Origin: Vineibacter terrae
Lineage (GTDB): Bacteria > Pseudomonadota > Alphaproteobacteria > Reyranellales > Reyranellaceae
Length of the DNA: 64,000 nucleotides
Assembly (NCBI RefSeq): GCF_008039615.1
Contig: NZ_VDUZ01000043.1
Span: 1 to 64,000, forward strand
Reading direction: 5' to 3'
Shown piece by piece: positions 44,976 to 53,674 of this stretch (positions within the stretch are counted from its first letter, which is position 1; each line of letters opens with the position of its first letter). The position numbers and the translations under genes were made by a program. The notes beneath the pieces are model-generated. The model did no database searches, was not told the DNA's origin, and saw only the letters and a program-made list of their open reading frames with translations.

Positions 44976-46118
44976 TCAGCGATCGAACACGTCCAGCGGC
45001 AGCACGGCGGAGACGGTCATGTTGGGGACGTCGACCACCTGGCTGATGCGCAGGTCGACGGCGACGCTGGCCAGGCAATAGGCCTGCTCGCGCGTGAAGC
45101 TGTAGGCATCGGCGATGTAGTCGATCATGTTGACCAGCGCGTTGCGCGCCGCCAGCGTGATGTCCTCCGATTCGGCGCGGCCGTCGGCGCGCAGCGACAT
45201 GCCGGTGGTGGCGTAGTAGCCCTTGCTGGGCGTCACGCCGTGGGCGCCGTGCACGCCGGCGGCGCCGTGATGCGCATGGCCGGGCAGCTTATAGGACGGG
45301 TCGCGCTGGCCGCGGCGCCCGGCCTCGCCCTTCAGCACCTCGAAGCGGGCCACGAAGGTGGCCGAGGTCTCGACCGCGGTGCCGCAGGATTCGCCATCGC
45401 CCTGCGCGAAATGCGCATCGCCGACCGAGAACAGCGCCCCCGGCACCTGCACCGGCAGATAGAGCGTGGCGCCGGCCGTGAGCTGCTTGATGTCGAAATT
45501 GCCGCCGGTTTCGTGCGGCGCGATGGTGCGGATCGCATGGCTGGCGATGCCTTCGGCCGTCGGCACGGCGCCGACCGCGTCGGGCGGCAGCGCCATGCCG
45601 CCGCGGCCGGCCAGCTCGGCCTCGCGCGCCACGATGCGCTGCAGCAGCTCGTGCGAGGGTGCCACGCCCATCACGCCCATGAACGGCGCGCCGGCGATGC
45701 GCACGCCGGGGAGCTGCTCGGAACGCGCGAAGCCGTCGGCCATCTCCCAATGCACGAGGAACGGCGTGGCGAAGAGATCGCGCAGGAAGCCGAAGCCCGG
45801 CAGGATCATGGTGAAGCCGCGGCTGGCCGGCAGGACCTGCTCGATCCTCACCGCCAGCAGATCACCGGGCTGCGCCCCTTCGACATGCACCGGCCCGGTC
45901 AACGGATGGATGCGGCCCATCTCGATGCCGGCGAGGTCGGCCGCCGTGGTGCGCGCCGTGATCTGGCCGTCGAGGCCATCGAGCGTCTCCATCTCGACCG
46001 TCGAGCCCGAGGCGATGCGCACGGCTGGCGCGATGTCCGGATGCCAGCGGTTGTGGCCTTTGTCGGCCTGGCGCGCCAACGGCAGCGCCGGATCGATGTG
46101 GATGTGGTTGTGCGCCAT
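44976..46118 (-). CDS. Acetamidase/formamidase family protein
   Basis: A 380-residue FmdA/AmdA-type amidase. Typical segments are HPLTGPVHVEGAQPGDLLAV near residue 72, GVMGVAPS, HETGGNFDIKQLTAGATLYL near 205 and the GDAHFAQGDGESCGTAVE active-site region. It hydrolyses formamide or acetamide (or short amides) to ammonia and the acid, which fits the nitrogen-scavenging context. ATG at 46118 follows GGGGGGACAC; a much longer open frame upstream has no family similarity. Confidence 0.9.
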   Translation of the reverse strand: MAHNHIHIDPALPLARQADKGHNRWHPDIAPAVRIASGSTVEMETLDGLDGQITARTTAADLAGIEMGRIHPLTGPVHVEGAQPGDLLAVRIEQVLPASRGFTMILPGFGFLRDLFATPFLVHWEMADGFARSEQLPGVRIAGAPFMGVMGVAPSHELLQRIVAREAELAGRGGMALPPDAVGAVPTAEGIASHAIRTIAPHETGGNFDIKQLTAGATLYLPVQVPGALFSVGDAHFAQGDGESCGTAVETSATFVARFEVLKGEAGRRGQRDPSYKLPGHAHHGAAGVHGAHGVTPSKGYYATTGMSLRADGRAESEDITLAARNALVNMIDYIADAYSFTREQAYCLASVAVDLRISQVVDVPNMTVSAVLPLDVFDR

Positions 46119-46164
46119 GTGTCCCCCCGCTTTCGCGACACATCGTTGTCTGCGCGGAAGGTGA

Positions 46165-46491
46165 ATGCAATTGAAATGCCACGGCAGGCCGGGAGCCAAT
46201 GATGACGTCATGCGTTGTCCCGCCATGGCGCCGGTGAACCGACTTGCCGCAAGGCTGCGCGATGCCGTGCACAAAGCCGCCGAGGGAGACATGCGGCGGT
46301 GGATCCCGCTGCGCGACATCCAGCGCAAGCTGCGGGTGACCGACGACGCAATCGGCCAGGCGGCTGCGCGCCATGCCGCCGACGAGGGCTGGGTGCAGAC
46401 CATCGGCGGACGCGACGTGCACAGCGTGCGGCTCACGGCCGAAGGCGTGCGCCTGGGCAACAAGATCAGGATCAGGCTCGAGGCGGATTGA
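46165..46491 (+). CDS. Small basic protein, winged-helix-like
   Basis: Up to 108 residues. The core (about 25-105) reads like a compact winged-helix: AARLRDAVHKAA, then RDIQRKLRVTDDAIGQAAAR, then a wing-like GGRDVHSVRLTAEG. That would fit DNA binding, but no family is recognised. Start is uncertain: ATG at 46165 is 3-4 bp after GGAAGGTGA, while ATG at 46210 or 46225 would give a shorter protein closer to the folded core. It is divergent from the formamidase gene and could regulate it; that is inference. Confidence 0.5.
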   Translation: MQLKCHGRPGANDDVMRCPAMAPVNRLAARLRDAVHKAAEGDMRRWIPLRDIQRKLRVTDDAIGQAAARHAADEGWVQTIGGRDVHSVRLTAEGVRLGNKIRIRLEAD

Positions 46492-47000
46492 AAGGCACAC
46501 TACTTTCATTCCGCGAGTAGCCTTCCGTCATCCCTAGCGCCCCTTCGACAGGCTCAGGAGAGGGATCTCCTGCGAGGGATGCACAGCGCAGCCGTTGGCC
46601 GCAATCAAAAGACAGGGCTCGCCACGCGCTCGCTGTCATCCTGAGCGCAGCGAAGGATCTTTTAGACCGTCGTTTCGCACGGGCACGCCCCGTCGAGACG
46701 ACGTACGCCACCATCGTTCCCGTGCCATAGAACCGTTCAAAAGATCCTTCGCTGCGCTCAGGATGACAGCGAGCAGACTCAAATCGCCGATGACAATCTC
46801 CCTATCGGCTGCGGCCTGCCAGCCCGAGCAGGGCACCGACGACGAACAGCACCAGGAAGATGAAGAACGGATGCGCGACCGCTTCTTGCGGCCAAGCAAC
46901 GTAACGGCCGGCGGCGGGTTCCTGTTCGCAGCAATGCCGCAGTCTACCGGATTCTGCGCTTCGTGCAGGACTATGAATGCAGGACGGTGAAAAATGCGCC
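46492..47000. other. 509-bp repeat-filled gap
   Basis: It holds a partial family D arm (46525-46580, split by CCCCTTCGACAGGCTCAG), a family F half-arm (46581-46612) and a full family D palindrome (46628-46775). From 46802 to about 46985 a minus-strand frame without an ATG encodes a hydrophobic end (HPFFIFLVLFVVGALLGLAG), possibly a decayed small membrane protein. Confidence 0.6.
46628..46775. repeat. Family D palindromic repeat, copy 3
   Basis: GCTCGCTGTCATCCTGAGCG and CAGCGAAGGATCTTTT face AAAAGATCCTTCGCTG and CGCTCAGGATGACAGCGAGC. The preceding family F half-arm stands in the same relative position as beside copy 2, so F and D travel as a composite. Confidence 0.85.
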
Positions 47001-47381
47001 TCAGGACGAAAGCCGCAGCCACGCGGAGCGCATGGCGCTCATCGCGCTGCCGCGGTGCGTGGCCACCGGCACGGCAGCGACCGCCTTGGCCGATCCTGGC
47101 GCCTGCGCCTTGGCCAGGTTCGCGACCAGCTCTTCCATCATCACCAGCACGCGCTCCATCGCGTCCTGCATCTCGGCCATGATGTGATCGGACCATGCCG
47201 CATCGAGGCCGGGCACGACCTGGCCGCGCAGATTGGCGCGCAGGGCCTCATTGGCAGCCTTCATCTTGCGTTCGGCATCGGGCACCTGCGAGATCGCCAC
47301 GGCGTACATGTTGGCGACCAGGTACTCGATGGCCGCCAGGCGCATCTCAAGCTTGAACAGCCGTTCTTTCGTCGTGTCCAT
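47001..47381 (-). CDS. Hypothetical helical protein
   Basis: A 126-residue protein with no recognised family. Residues 1-90 form long amphipathic helices (RLFKLEMRLAAIEYLVANMY, then KMKAANEALRANL and MQDAMERVLVMMEELVANLA), which suggests a coiled-coil or four-helix-bundle protein; the Ala/Val/Pro-rich C-terminus looks disordered. ATG at 47381 follows GAGAGGACCGCG. No partner gene is evident. Confidence 0.6.
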   Translation of the reverse strand: MDTTKERLFKLEMRLAAIEYLVANMYAVAISQVPDAERKMKAANEALRANLRGQVVPGLDAAWSDHIMAEMQDAMERVLVMMEELVANLAKAQAPGSAKAVAAVPVATHRGSAMSAMRSAWLRLSS

Positions 47382-47702
47382 CGCGGTCCTCTCGGAGGGA
47401 GCGCAGAGAGAATGGATTTGAGGCGCGGAGGCTGCCGGGGGGTGGATAAAAAATGCTACGGCGCAGATTGGTCACAGGACGGGTGGCGCAGCCCGAGCCG
47501 GTCATCCCGAGCGCAGTGAGGAGCCGGGTGCCGTGTCTGAAACCTTCGCCTTTGACTCGAGATGACACCGTGATCGCTGTCGGTCGTTCAGCTTCGTTGA
47601 AGCGGCCAGATCAGAAACAGGCGCCGCTGGAGCGGCGCGGCCCGACACGTATGATGGTACCGTGTGCGATGGTCTGCGTCCGGCCTAGCAGAGGCAAAGC
47701 TG
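47382..47702. other. 321-bp gap with degenerate repeats
   Basis: No gene is seen. A degenerate family D arm (GGTCATCCCGAGCGCAGTGA near 47500) and a short GCGCCGCTGGAGCGGCGCGG hairpin near 47620 are present. Confidence 0.5.
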
Positions 47703-48956
47703 CTAGAGGCTGATGGCGTATCGTCCGTCGAACGTGGCGGTCTCGAACGCAAGCCCCAGCTCGCGCGCGCGATGCCAGGATTGCGCCAGCTCGGCAGACA
47801 ATGGCGGCCGGGCAATCCCCGCGTATTGCGGGCGGTACTTGTCGCTCGCCGGATCGCAGAAATTGTCGGGATGGTACTGCGCCATCACGTTCACCGGCGC
47901 GGCCGGCATGTTCCCGGCGATCCATTCCAGCACCGGGAACGTGCAGCAGTCGACGTGGTTGGGCATCACCAGGTGGCGGATGGTGAAGTCCTCGTCCCAT
48001 TCGGCGAGCAGCGCCAGGTTGCGCGTCACCGTCTCCCAGTACCAGGGCGTCTTCGCCAGGGACATCGCGCAGCGGCCGGGGCCGAACTTGAAATCGGGCA
48101 GCCAGGCATCGATCAGGACGCGCAGGATCTTCATGCTCTCAGGTGTCACGAAGAAGTTGCTGTTCCACAGCATCGGCACATTGAACTTGCCGTTGTAGGC
48201 GGCGGCGGCCGGTCTTTCGTCGAAGGCGGAGAAGCGGTCGGCCTTGGTCTGGCGCGCCCGCGCCAGCTCGGCAGGCTTGGGCGTGAAGTCGCGGCCCAGC
48301 AGCGCGATGGCATCGACGATGGCGTGCAGGTGGATCACGACCTCGCCGCCCACCCAGTTGATGTTGTGGCAGCCTTCGCGGCGCAGCGTCCAGGCCATCG
48401 CCGCGATCACACGCGGGTTGGCCTCCACGCCATTGTCCTTGTCGGTGCTGATGTCGCCGTTCTGGCAGAAGGCGCAGCGCATGTTGCACGAGGTGAAGAA
48501 GATCGTGCCCGAGCCCTGGGTGCCACGATAGAACAGCTCCTCGCCGGTGTGATGGAAATGCGCGCTGACACGCGACCCCGCGGCCAGCTTGCAGGCACCG
48601 AGCTTCGTGCCCGCGGCGCGATCGACGCGGCAGTCCCACGGGCAGAAATTGCAATGGGCGAGCATTCGGTAGGACAGCGCCCGGCACAGCTCCAGGAGGC
48701 TCGGGCCCGGCGCCGGCGTCGGCAGCGGCGCCCCGGCGCGGATCGCCTGCCAGCGTTCGAGGAAGAGCGGCGTGAGGCGGTCGAGCTCGACCCACAGCGC
48801 ATCCTCGCCGCTGGATGCGAGGTCGAGCGGCGTCGGCAGGGTCGCGGCGATGCGGAACTTGGCGGGGCGATAGTTCTCGGCGACGGCGACATACCACGAC
48901 AGCGCCCTGCGGATCGCGGGGTCTTCCCAGATGCGCAGCCTGGGCAGGTCGCTCAT
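47703..48956 (-). CDS. Radical SAM protein, PflX/AmrS-like, with an extra Cys cluster
   Basis: A 417-residue radical SAM enzyme. The SAM-cluster motif is C157-NMR-C161-AF-C164 (CxxxCxxC) followed by QNGDIS, as in PflX (COG1313)/AmrS-like proteins. A second cysteine group lies upstream: C102-NF-C105-PWD-C109 and C122 in GACKL, as in that family, where it may bind a further cluster. The substrate is not known. The ATG at 48956 is not preceded by a strong ribosome site. Downstream is a repeat-rich gap; upstream, past a family B half-repeat, lies a SAM hydrolase gene on the same strand. Confidence 0.85.
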   Translation of the reverse strand: MSDLPRLRIWEDPAIRRALSWYVAVAENYRPAKFRIAATLPTPLDLASSGEDALWVELDRLTPLFLERWQAIRAGAPLPTPAPGPSLLELCRALSYRMLAHCNFCPWDCRVDRAAGTKLGACKLAAGSRVSAHFHHTGEELFYRGTQGSGTIFFTSCNMRCAFCQNGDISTDKDNGVEANPRVIAAMAWTLRREGCHNINWVGGEVVIHLHAIVDAIALLGRDFTPKPAELARARQTKADRFSAFDERPAAAAYNGKFNVPMLWNSNFFVTPESMKILRVLIDAWLPDFKFGPGRCAMSLAKTPWYWETVTRNLALLAEWDEDFTIRHLVMPNHVDCCTFPVLEWIAGNMPAAPVNVMAQYHPDNFCDPASDKYRPQYAGIARPPLSAELAQSWHRARELGLAFETATFDGRYAISL

Positions 48957-49062
48957 GGGGCGGCTCGAGTCGTGTGGACGACAGCATAGGCGGAAATGCC
49001 CCGGGTGGGAATCGGCCTCGCCTGCTTGCAGATGAGGCTTCGAAGGCGGCACCCGGTCTGTG

Positions 49063-49126
49063 GGCCCTCACCTTCCCATCGTGCTGCGCACGATGGGCCC
49101 CTTCCTCTCCCGCGCAGCGGGAGAGG
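49063..49126. repeat. Family B half-repeat, copy 5
   Basis: Only the right half is present: GGCCCTCACCTTCCC, the hairpin CCCATCGTGCTGCGCACGATGGG in part, and CCTCTCCCGCGCAGCGGGAGAGG. It lies 5 bp from the stop of the SAM hydrolase gene. Confidence 0.8.
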
Positions 49127-49130
49127 AGAT

Positions 49131-49856
49131 TCATGAGATCGTGACAGGCGCGCCGATCGTGAGGCCAAGCGCGTGGTCGGCGCGGCCCTGGTTGACGGCG
49201 ATCTCGACCAGGCCGTTGGAGTTCTCGTACCACAGCGCGGTGCCGGGCGGCTGGTCGCCGAAGGTGCGGGCGCGCGGCAGGGCGCGGCCGCCAACAGCGA
49301 GCGTCGCGTCGGGCGCCAGCACGGCGGCGCGCAGGCCGGTCATGGCGTTGCCGTAGTGGTCGACATAGACGATCTCGGCGAGATCGTCGGGCCAGTCAGG
49401 GAAACGGTCCGAATCGTCATGGCGCAGGCGGCCGGGCGGCTGCTCGCCGCGCGCCAGCGCCGCGGCCACCGGGGCGAAGAGATCACGGCCATGGAAGCTC
49501 GCCGACAGGCGCTCGGGCTGCCAGGAAATGTCCCAGCGCTGCGCCTCGACGGCACGGCGCTGCACCAGCTCGAAGAGGCCGTTGCCGGGACCGACGAACC
49601 ACTTGCCGTCGGCCACCAGCACCAGCGGCGGCCGCGTCCCGCCGACACCGGGATCGACGACGCACAGGAACACAGTTTCGATCGGGAACCAGGCGGCGTA
49701 GGCCGCCAGCAGGTAGGCCGAGGCACGCGGATCTCCCGCCGGTGCGTCGGTGAAGAGGTCGATGATGGCCCGGCCCGGCGTCATCTGGTGCAGCACGGCC
49801 TTCATCTGGCCGGTGTACGGGCCGTGCAGGCCGAAATCGGTGAACAGCACGAACAT
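49131..49856 (-). CDS. SAM hydroxide adenosyltransferase (DUF62 / SAM hydrolase)
   Basis: A 241-residue protein of the DUF62/chlorinase-fluorinase fold. The N-terminal FVLFTDFGLHGPYTGQMKAV holds the conserved Asp and SAM contacts, VVDPGVGG near residue 66 and GPGNGLFE follow, and the C-terminal barrel includes YVDHYGNAMTGL. It should use water or hydroxide to convert S-adenosylmethionine to adenosine and methionine; halogenase activity needs a halide site that cannot be judged here. ATG at 49856 follows GGAGATTGTCGCC. Confidence 0.9.
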   Translation of the reverse strand: MFVLFTDFGLHGPYTGQMKAVLHQMTPGRAIIDLFTDAPAGDPRASAYLLAAYAAWFPIETVFLCVVDPGVGGTRPPLVLVADGKWFVGPGNGLFELVQRRAVEAQRWDISWQPERLSASFHGRDLFAPVAAALARGEQPPGRLRHDDSDRFPDWPDDLAEIVYVDHYGNAMTGLRAAVLAPDATLAVGGRALPRARTFGDQPPGTALWYENSNGLVEIAVNQGRADHALGLTIGAPVTIS

Positions 49857-50245
49857 GCGGCGACAATCTCCGGCTCGTCGGACACCCTCGGCAACCAGAC
49901 CCGGGAACGGCCGGCATGTCCATCATGAAAGCAAATCACACAGACGCACAGGCACAGAGACGGCACAGAGGTAAGACATTGCACGCCTTTGGCTTGGTCG
50001 CGTCTTGCTCTGTGCAATTTTGGAAAGCCGGTGCCGGTCACGTCGGCGTGACAACGCAGGCCGCCGGCGGAATATATCAGCAGCACTGCCGTTCTTTCGT
50101 TCGCACACGTACGACGCGCGGTCCAAAGGGCCGCTTATGACATCGACAAGGAGATCTGATTGGCCGCGTGGGCTTGCTGATGATACCCCGCGATGTCAAA
50201 TATGAGTGCGCACACACTTACAATATACTGACACGGGGCCCCCTC
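49857..50245. other. 389-bp gap with a family F palindrome
   Basis: No gene is seen. 49930-50031 contains CACAGAGGTAAGAC facing GTCTTGCTCTGTG around a GCACGCCTTTGGCTTGGTCGC loop, related to the family F repeats at 42 kb. TATACT at 50224-50229 is a possible -10 element for the cyclase gene; no good -35 accompanies it. Confidence 0.5.
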
Positions 50246-51556
50246 ATGAGCAGCACCACACCATCCGTATCGCCGCCCCTTGTCGAGCGGGTCGCCGCCT
50301 GGCTGCGCGAGCAGGCGCTGACCGATACCGACCTTGCGGCCGTGGTGCAGGGCTGCTGCGAGCGGCTGCAGGGCGCCGGCCTGCCGATCACACGCGTCAA
50401 CGTGGTGTTCTCGGTGCTGCATCCGCTCTATCGCGCCGTGGGCTTCACCTGGCACCGCGGCCTGCCGCTGGAGGCGCACACCTACGCTCACGCCACCGAC
50501 GGGGCGCAGCCGGACTACTTCCGCGAAACGCCCTACTACCACCTGCTCAAGCATGAAGTGGAGCATGTGCGCTGCCGGCTCGACACCGACGGGCCGGCCG
50601 GCTTCCCCAGCCTTGAGAAGCTGCGCCGCGAGGGGCTGACCGACTACCTTGGGTTCGCGCACAACTTCGCCAGGGCCAAGGGCCAGGGCATGCTGGGCTC
50701 GTGGTCGACGGCGCAGCGCGGCGGCTTCAGCGACGGCGAGATCGCGGCATTGCTGGCGGTGCAGTCGTCGCTGGCGATGGCGTGCCGGATGGCGATGCTC
50801 AGCGGTGTCGCCAAGAGCGCCCTGTCGACCTATCTCGGCGCCAATGCCGGCGAACGGGTGCTGGCCGGGCAGATCCGGCGCGGCGACGGCGAGACCACGC
50901 GCGCCGCCATCGTCTGGGGCGATCTGCGCAACTCGACGCGCATGGCCGACCAGCTCGGGCGCCAGGCCTATATCGACAACCTCAACGCGTTCTTCGACGC
51001 CACGGCCGGCGCCGTGGCACGGGCGGGCGGCGACATCCTGGCCTTCATGGGCGACGGCTTCCTCGGAATCTTCCCGTGCGACCGCAGCCGCAAGGAATCG
51101 CGCGAGGCCTGCCGCCGGGCGCTGGCCTCGGCGACAGCGGCGATGGACGCGATGAGCGAGACCAACCGGCGGCGCGCCGCCGACGGCAAGACGGCGCTGG
51201 GCTACGGGCTCTCCCTGCATGTCGGCAGCGTGCTGTTCGGCAATGTCGGGCTGCCGGAGCGGCTGTCGTTCTCGGTGTTCGGCTCGGCCGTCAACGAAGC
51301 GGCACGGCTGGAGACGCTGACCAAGAAGTTCGCGACGCCGATCGTGGCCAGCCGCGCGTTCACGACCGATTGTGGCGGCACATGGGAGAAGCTGGGCCGC
51401 GAATGCCTGCGCGGCGTCGACGCGCCGATCGGCGTGTTCCGCCCGGCGCGGCTGCAGGCGACGGCGCTGGCCGGCATCGAAAGCCCAATCCGCGCCGCCA
51501 ACGACCAGCCCTGCCAGGCGCGCGCGGGACGCCGGCGCGGACCGCGGGCGGCGTGA
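50246..51556 (+). CDS. Class III adenylate/guanylate cyclase-like protein
   Basis: A 436-residue protein. Residues 1-205 form an N-terminal sensor-like region of a type often found on rhizobial cyclases (VVFSVLHPLYRAVGFTWHRG); 215-410 is a class III nucleotide cyclase domain. The metal aspartates are Asp226 (WGDLRNST) and Asp270 (MGDGFL), and the NEAARLE motif has the transition-state Asn and Arg. The purine-recognition Lys expected before GDG is Ala266 (ILAFMGDG), and the usual Asp of the later IGDxVN motif is Ser (FGSAVN). Substrate use may therefore be altered. ATG at 50246 has a weak ribosome site. Confidence 0.85.
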   Translation: MSSTTPSVSPPLVERVAAWLREQALTDTDLAAVVQGCCERLQGAGLPITRVNVVFSVLHPLYRAVGFTWHRGLPLEAHTYAHATDGAQPDYFRETPYYHLLKHEVEHVRCRLDTDGPAGFPSLEKLRREGLTDYLGFAHNFARAKGQGMLGSWSTAQRGGFSDGEIAALLAVQSSLAMACRMAMLSGVAKSALSTYLGANAGERVLAGQIRRGDGETTRAAIVWGDLRNSTRMADQLGRQAYIDNLNAFFDATAGAVARAGGDILAFMGDGFLGIFPCDRSRKESREACRRALASATAAMDAMSETNRRRAADGKTALGYGLSLHVGSVLFGNVGLPERLSFSVFGSAVNEAARLETLTKKFATPIVASRAFTTDCGGTWEKLGRECLRGVDAPIGVFRPARLQATALAGIESPIRAANDQPCQARAGRRRGPRAA

Positions 51557-51565
51557 GCGTCTTCT

Positions 51566-51729
51566 CCTCTCCCGCTTGCGGGAGAGGAAGGGGCCCATCG
51601 CGTCAGCAGCCTGCCCTGAGCCCGCCGAAGGGATGGGAAGGTGAGGGCCCAAGCACGAGGCGCCGAGTGCGTAGGCCCTCACCCGCCGGTTGCTGCGCAA
51701 CCGTCGACCTCTCCCGCTCGCGGGAGAGG
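51566..51729. repeat. Family B palindromic repeat, copy 6
   Basis: Outer hairpins CCTCTCCCGC-tt-GCGGGAGAGG and CCTCTCCCGCTCGCGGGAGAGG. It is the inverse of the right part of copy 1, with an additional stretch (CAGCAGCCTGCCCTGAGCCC) inserted in the hairpin between them. It separates the convergent cyclase and amidohydrolase genes. Confidence 0.88.
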
Positions 51730-51733
51730 TTAG

Positions 51734-53443
51734 CTACGCGCGGCGCAGCAGGCGGCCGGGCCTGGCGCCGGTGTCGGCGCCGTGCTCCTGCGTGACGGCG
51801 CCGCCGACCACGACGGCGGCGATGCCCTGCGCCTTCTGCACCAGGCGACGGGCGCCGCCGGGCAGGTCGCGCTCGACCACGGGCAGCAGCGGCCGCACGC
51901 TCTTGTCGTCGAACACCACGATGTCGGCAGCCATGCCGGGGCGCAGCAGGCCGCGGTCGCGCAGGTCCCAGGCCGAGGCGATGTCGAAGGTCATCTTGCG
52001 CACCGCCTCCTCCAGGGTGAAGGCGCCGCGCTGGCGCACCCAGTAGTTCAGCATGTGGGTCTGCAGCGAGGAGCCCATCTCCTGCGCCACATGGGCGCCC
52101 GAATCGGAGAAGGTGGCCAGGGTGCGCGGATGCTTCAGCAGGCCCAGCACCTCGTCGGGCCGCTCGTTCACCAGCGGCTGCACGAACACCTGATCCTCGT
52201 TGGCCGCCATCAGGTCGAGCATCGCCTCGAGCGGATGCGCATTGCGCCGCCGCGCCAGCTCGCCGACCGAGGGCTCGTCCCAGTCGACGCCCTGCAGGGC
52301 GAAGAGGTTGTCGTAGTCGGGCTTGCGCGGGTCGGTGGTGGCGGCGCCGCCGCCCTGGAAGACGTTGTCGCGCGGCTTCATCTGCGCCTCGGCCTCGACC
52401 AGCGCACGGCGCGTCTGCGGATCGGCGAAACACCTGACCTGCTCGGCGATCGGCAGCGCCCGCACCGCCTGCCAGGCCGGCAGCACGTCGAAGGGCAGAT
52501 AGGATTTGGGCGAGAAGATCGCGTTGATCGAGCGCGTGGTGGTCTGGCCCCAGACGCGGGCACCCTGGGCGGCGACGTCGTCGAGCCATTGCGTCTGGTA
52601 CTGCCAGGGGTTAGGCGCCTCGCCCTGGCGCGTGGCGATGGTGCCGAACATCACCGGCCGGCCCAGCGCCAGCGCCAGCCCGCGCAGGCGCTCGAGGAAG
52701 GCGCGCTGGCGCGCCCCCGAGGTCGTGTCGGGCGCGATCTGGAAGATGCCGGCATCCGCCTCGGCCAGCACCGACGCGATGCGCTCGACCTCGGACCAAT
52801 CGGCGACGCGGCTGGCCACCGGCACGTCGCCCGGCGCGGTGTGGGTGGGCGAGCGCGAGGTCGAGAAGCCCATGGCGCCCGCCTGCAGCGCCTCGCGCAC
52901 CAGCGCGCGCATGCGCGCGATGTCGTCGTCGGTGGCGGGCTCGGTCATGGCCCGTCGGCCCATCACATACATGCGGATCGCCGAATGGCCGATATAGGCG
53001 CCGTAGTTGATGGCCTTGGGCAGAGCATCGACGGTGTCGAGATATTGCGGGAAGCTTTCCCAGCGCCAGTCGACGCCGGCCATGATCGCCTCGGTCGGGA
53101 TGTCCTCGACAGCGGTGAGGCAGCGCGCGAACCACTCGCGCTCCTGCGGCCTGCAGGGCGCCAGCGCGAAGCCGCAATTGCCCATCACCACCGATGTCAC
53201 GCCGTGCCAGCATGAGCATGAGCCCAGCGGGTCCCATGCCACCTGCGCGTCCATGTGGGTGTGGCCGTCGATGAAGCCGGGCGCCACGATCAGGCCGTCG
53301 GCATCGAGCGCACGGCGCGCCGGCGCCTTGATGCGGCCGATGGCGGTGATGCGGCCGTCTGAAATGCCGATATCGGCGCAAAAGCGCGGGCCGCCGGAGC
53401 CGTCGACCACGGTGCCGCCCCGGATGAGCAGATCGAGCGTCAT
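51734..53443 (-). CDS. D-aminoacylase / N-acyl-D-amino-acid deacylase family amidohydrolase
   Basis: A 569-residue amidohydrolase, paralogue of the protein encoded at 10290. The metal motif is PGFIDGHTHMDAQ (about residues 54-66), then NCGFALAPCRPQ, then the late SDSGAHVAQEM segment with the catalytic Asp near residue 456. Reactions are hydrolysis of N-acyl-D-amino acids or related amides. ATG at 53443 follows GAGGAAACGCC. It ends 5 bp from a family B repeat. Confidence 0.87.
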   Translation of the reverse strand: MTLDLLIRGGTVVDGSGGPRFCADIGISDGRITAIGRIKAPARRALDADGLIVAPGFIDGHTHMDAQVAWDPLGSCSCWHGVTSVVMGNCGFALAPCRPQEREWFARCLTAVEDIPTEAIMAGVDWRWESFPQYLDTVDALPKAINYGAYIGHSAIRMYVMGRRAMTEPATDDDIARMRALVREALQAGAMGFSTSRSPTHTAPGDVPVASRVADWSEVERIASVLAEADAGIFQIAPDTTSGARQRAFLERLRGLALALGRPVMFGTIATRQGEAPNPWQYQTQWLDDVAAQGARVWGQTTTRSINAIFSPKSYLPFDVLPAWQAVRALPIAEQVRCFADPQTRRALVEAEAQMKPRDNVFQGGGAATTDPRKPDYDNLFALQGVDWDEPSVGELARRRNAHPLEAMLDLMAANEDQVFVQPLVNERPDEVLGLLKHPRTLATFSDSGAHVAQEMGSSLQTHMLNYWVRQRGAFTLEEAVRKMTFDIASAWDLRDRGLLRPGMAADIVVFDDKSVRPLLPVVERDLPGGARRLVQKAQGIAAVVVGGAVTQEHGADTGARPGRLLRRA

Positions 53444-53674
53444 GGCGTTTCCTCGTGCCGTTGGTTGGCCCGATGATAGGGCGGCCCGGGCTGCGCGCAA
53501 GACGGCGGCGCCGGCGATCATGCAGGGCCTGCCCTGCGATGCCATGACGTGCCCCGACACGCCCCCGGCCGGCGCTGGCCGGCTTGCCTATCCTGCCGGC
53601 AGGCTGGAGGCAGGCATGGGCGCGTGTTACGTGATCAGCAACGGTGGCCGCTGCTGCTATATCGAGTTCGAGAC

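Noticed and set aside
44976-46463. Long N-terminal extension of the formamidase
   Set aside because: Family homology starts at MAHNHIHID (46118) with a ribosome site; the extension overlaps the divergent small gene.
46802-46985. Minus-strand hydrophobic frame ending HPFFIFLVLFVVG
   Set aside because: No start codon with a ribosome site; could be a decayed membrane protein, noted only as part of the gap.
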